7,678 nucleotides of DNA, from positions 1 through 7,678 of the forward strand of contig PEUR01000042.1 in NCBI GenBank assembly GCA_002780675.1, given 5' to 3'. The position numbers were made by a program, and so were the translations under genes. How positions within the stretch are numbered: position 1 is the stretch's first letter; each line of letters starts with the position of its first letter. The notes below the pieces were generated by a model. The model made no database searches. It was not told the DNA's origin and saw only the letters and a program-made list of their open reading frames with translations. This document shows, in pieces, positions 6,945 to 7,678 of this stretch. The DNA is from Gallionellales bacterium CG03_land_8_20_14_0_80_55_15. GTDB taxonomy: Bacteria > Pseudomonadota > Gammaproteobacteria > Burkholderiales > Gallionellaceae.

Positions 6945-7396
6945 GTCTTTCCTAATTGGGTACGTCCCGTCAATACTGCGATGCGTCCGGCTGGCAAAAT
7001 TTGCAAATCTATCATTACGTCAGCAGGGGGTATCACGGACTGTGCTTTTTCCGGCCATTCGATGAAGAAGATATTGCTGCCGTCGAATTCATCTCGAAAT
7101 CCGGCTGCTTCCCACTCGTCTTCATTTTGCAGGCGATACAGGTCAAAGTGGCGCAAGTTTAACCCGGCGGCGTGATAAGGCTCAAGCAATGTATATGTCG
7201 GGCTTTTCACCCGTCCGCTATAGCCCAGCGCATGCAAAATTCCGCGCACCAGACAGGTCTTGCCCGCGCCCAGGTCCCCATGCAGATAAATCACCATGCC
7301 GGGGCGTAGCTGTGCGGCCAGGCGACCTGCCAGCGCCAGGGTGGAATTTTCACCGGCGAGTGGCAGCGTGATTCGGCTATCATCGGGGCTATGCAA
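6926..7396 (-). CDS. tsaE: tRNA threonylcarbamoyladenosine biosynthesis ATPase TsaE
   Basis: TsaE is the small P-loop ATPase that works with TsaB and TsaD to place the t6A modification at position 37 of ANN-decoding tRNAs. Starting at the TTG at 7396 it has 156 residues, about the length of E. coli TsaE. It has the Walker A GDLGAGKT (40-47), the switch-like SPTYTLLEPY (65-74), HFDLYR (83-88) with the Mg-associated Asp85, and FIEWPEK (111-117), all family hallmarks. There is no ATG near the 5' end. The TTG at 7396 is chosen because GAGGA lies 8 nt upstream; a TTG at 7411 (161 residues) is the alternative but lacks an obvious ribosome site. tsaE next to amiC is common in proteobacteria. The gene begins head-to-head with queG and overlaps amiC at its 3' end. 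Confidence 0.94.
   Translation of the reverse strand: MHSPDDSRITLPLAGENSTLALAGRLAAQLRPGMVIYLHGDLGAGKTCLVRGILHALGYSGRVKSPTYTLLEPYHAAGLNLRHFDLYRLQNEDEWEAAGFRDEFDGSNIFFIEWPEKAQSVIPPADVMIDLQILPAGRIAVLTGRTQLGKTCLQQL
6950..6953 (-). promoter_or_regulatory. Ribosome binding site of amiC inside tsaE
   Basis: On the minus strand TAGGAAAGAC places AGGA 5 nt before the ATG at 6944. The site lies within the tsaE coding sequence, which continues to 6926. It supports the 6944 start, which also gives a proper signal peptide. Confidence 0.75.
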
Positions 7397-7678
7397 AATG
7401 GAAATCCTCAATCAGAGCAATATGTCGAGCTTGCCGAAAATATCCGCGCCTGGGCGCGGGAGCTTGGTTTTCAGGCCGTTGGTATAACGGATACCGACCT
7501 GGCCGATGCTGAAACCGATCTGCTGGAATGGTTGGCACGCGGTTTTCACGGCGACATGGATTATATGGCAAAACATGGGCCCAAACGCAGTCGTCCTGCG
7601 GAACTTGTGCCTGGCACGCTGCGAGTTATCAGCGTGCGTATGAATTATTTGCCCGTTGCACGCGACAGTGAAAAGGTA
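7391..7678 (+). CDS. queG: Epoxyqueuosine reductase, N-terminal part
   Basis: Only the first 96 codons are in the window and the frame is open to its end. QueG is a cobalamin- and iron-sulfur-dependent enzyme that reduces epoxyqueuosine to queuosine in the tRNA wobble position. The visible part is the conserved N-terminal region: RAWARELGFQAVGITDTDL (19-37), WLARGFHGDMDYMAKHG (47-63), then RSRPAELVPGTLRVISVRMNY (66-86). The later cobalamin and iron-sulfur cluster residues lie outside the window. ATG 7391 is the only reasonable start. There is no strong ribosome site, just GGGG immediately upstream. A TATCAT hexamer (7378-7383) ends 7 nt before the ATG and could be a -10 element for a near-leaderless mRNA, though no -35 is visible. 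The gene diverges from tsaE. Confidence 0.92.
   Translation, partial: MQNGNPQSEQYVELAENIRAWARELGFQAVGITDTDLADAETDLLEWLARGFHGDMDYMAKHGPKRSRPAELVPGTLRVISVRMNYLPVARDSEKV
7405..7409 (-). promoter_or_regulatory. Ribosome binding site deciding the tsaE start
   Basis: On the minus strand GAGGA sits 8 nt before the TTG at 7396. The site lies inside the beginning of the divergent queG coding sequence. Confidence 0.65.

Noticed and set aside
7397..7411. TTG at 7411 as the tsaE start
   Set aside because: It has no ribosome site, while the TTG at 7396 has GAGGA 8 nt upstream and gives a family-typical length. It cannot be fully excluded.

Overview
The window looks like a chromosomal segment of a betaproteobacterium, plausibly of the Nitrosomonadales/Gallionellaceae type. 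This is an inference from gene order (lapB, pyrF, hldA, hldD, cysM facing tsaE-amiC, with queG divergent from tsaE), from the single-domain heptose kinase, and from moderate GC content. I see no insertion sequence, phage gene, CRISPR array, tRNA or rRNA. Seven of the eight genes are recognisable housekeeping genes and one encodes an unassigned ankyrin-repeat protein.

Left half, plus strand (1-4331): one compact gene series. It opens with the 3' part of lapB (TPR protein with a rubredoxin-like zinc knuckle that controls LPS synthesis through LpxC turnover). Then come pyrF (OMP decarboxylase), hldA/rfaE1 (heptose-7-phosphate kinase), hldD/rfaD (ADP-heptose epimerase) and cysM (cysteine synthase B). 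lapB/pyrF and pyrF/hldA are joined by ATGA stop/start overlaps. A 116-bp gap with an imperfect inverted repeat separates hldA from hldD. The series links LPS quantity control (LapB) to LPS inner-core heptose supply (HldA, HldD), with pyrimidine and cysteine synthesis genes as operon partners.

Middle (4332-4612): an AT-rich convergent intergenic region. It holds a weak terminator-like fold after cysM, a spaced 11-bp inverted repeat that competes with that fold, and a perfect 12-bp stem with a 3-nt loop.

Right half, minus strand (7396 down to 4613): tsaE (t6A tRNA modification ATPase), amiC (periplasmic septal peptidoglycan amidase) and a 311-aa cytoplasmic ankyrin-repeat protein, tightly packed and probably co-transcribed. 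queG (epoxyqueuosine reductase) starts head-to-head with tsaE; the two start codons overlap within 6 bp. The right edge of the window cuts queG after 96 codons.

The least explained item is the ankyrin protein, whose N-terminal ~100 residues I cannot assign. I see no convincing case for a new multi-gene system here. The other observations are regulatory-scale structures (inverted repeats, head-to-head starts, coupled starts).
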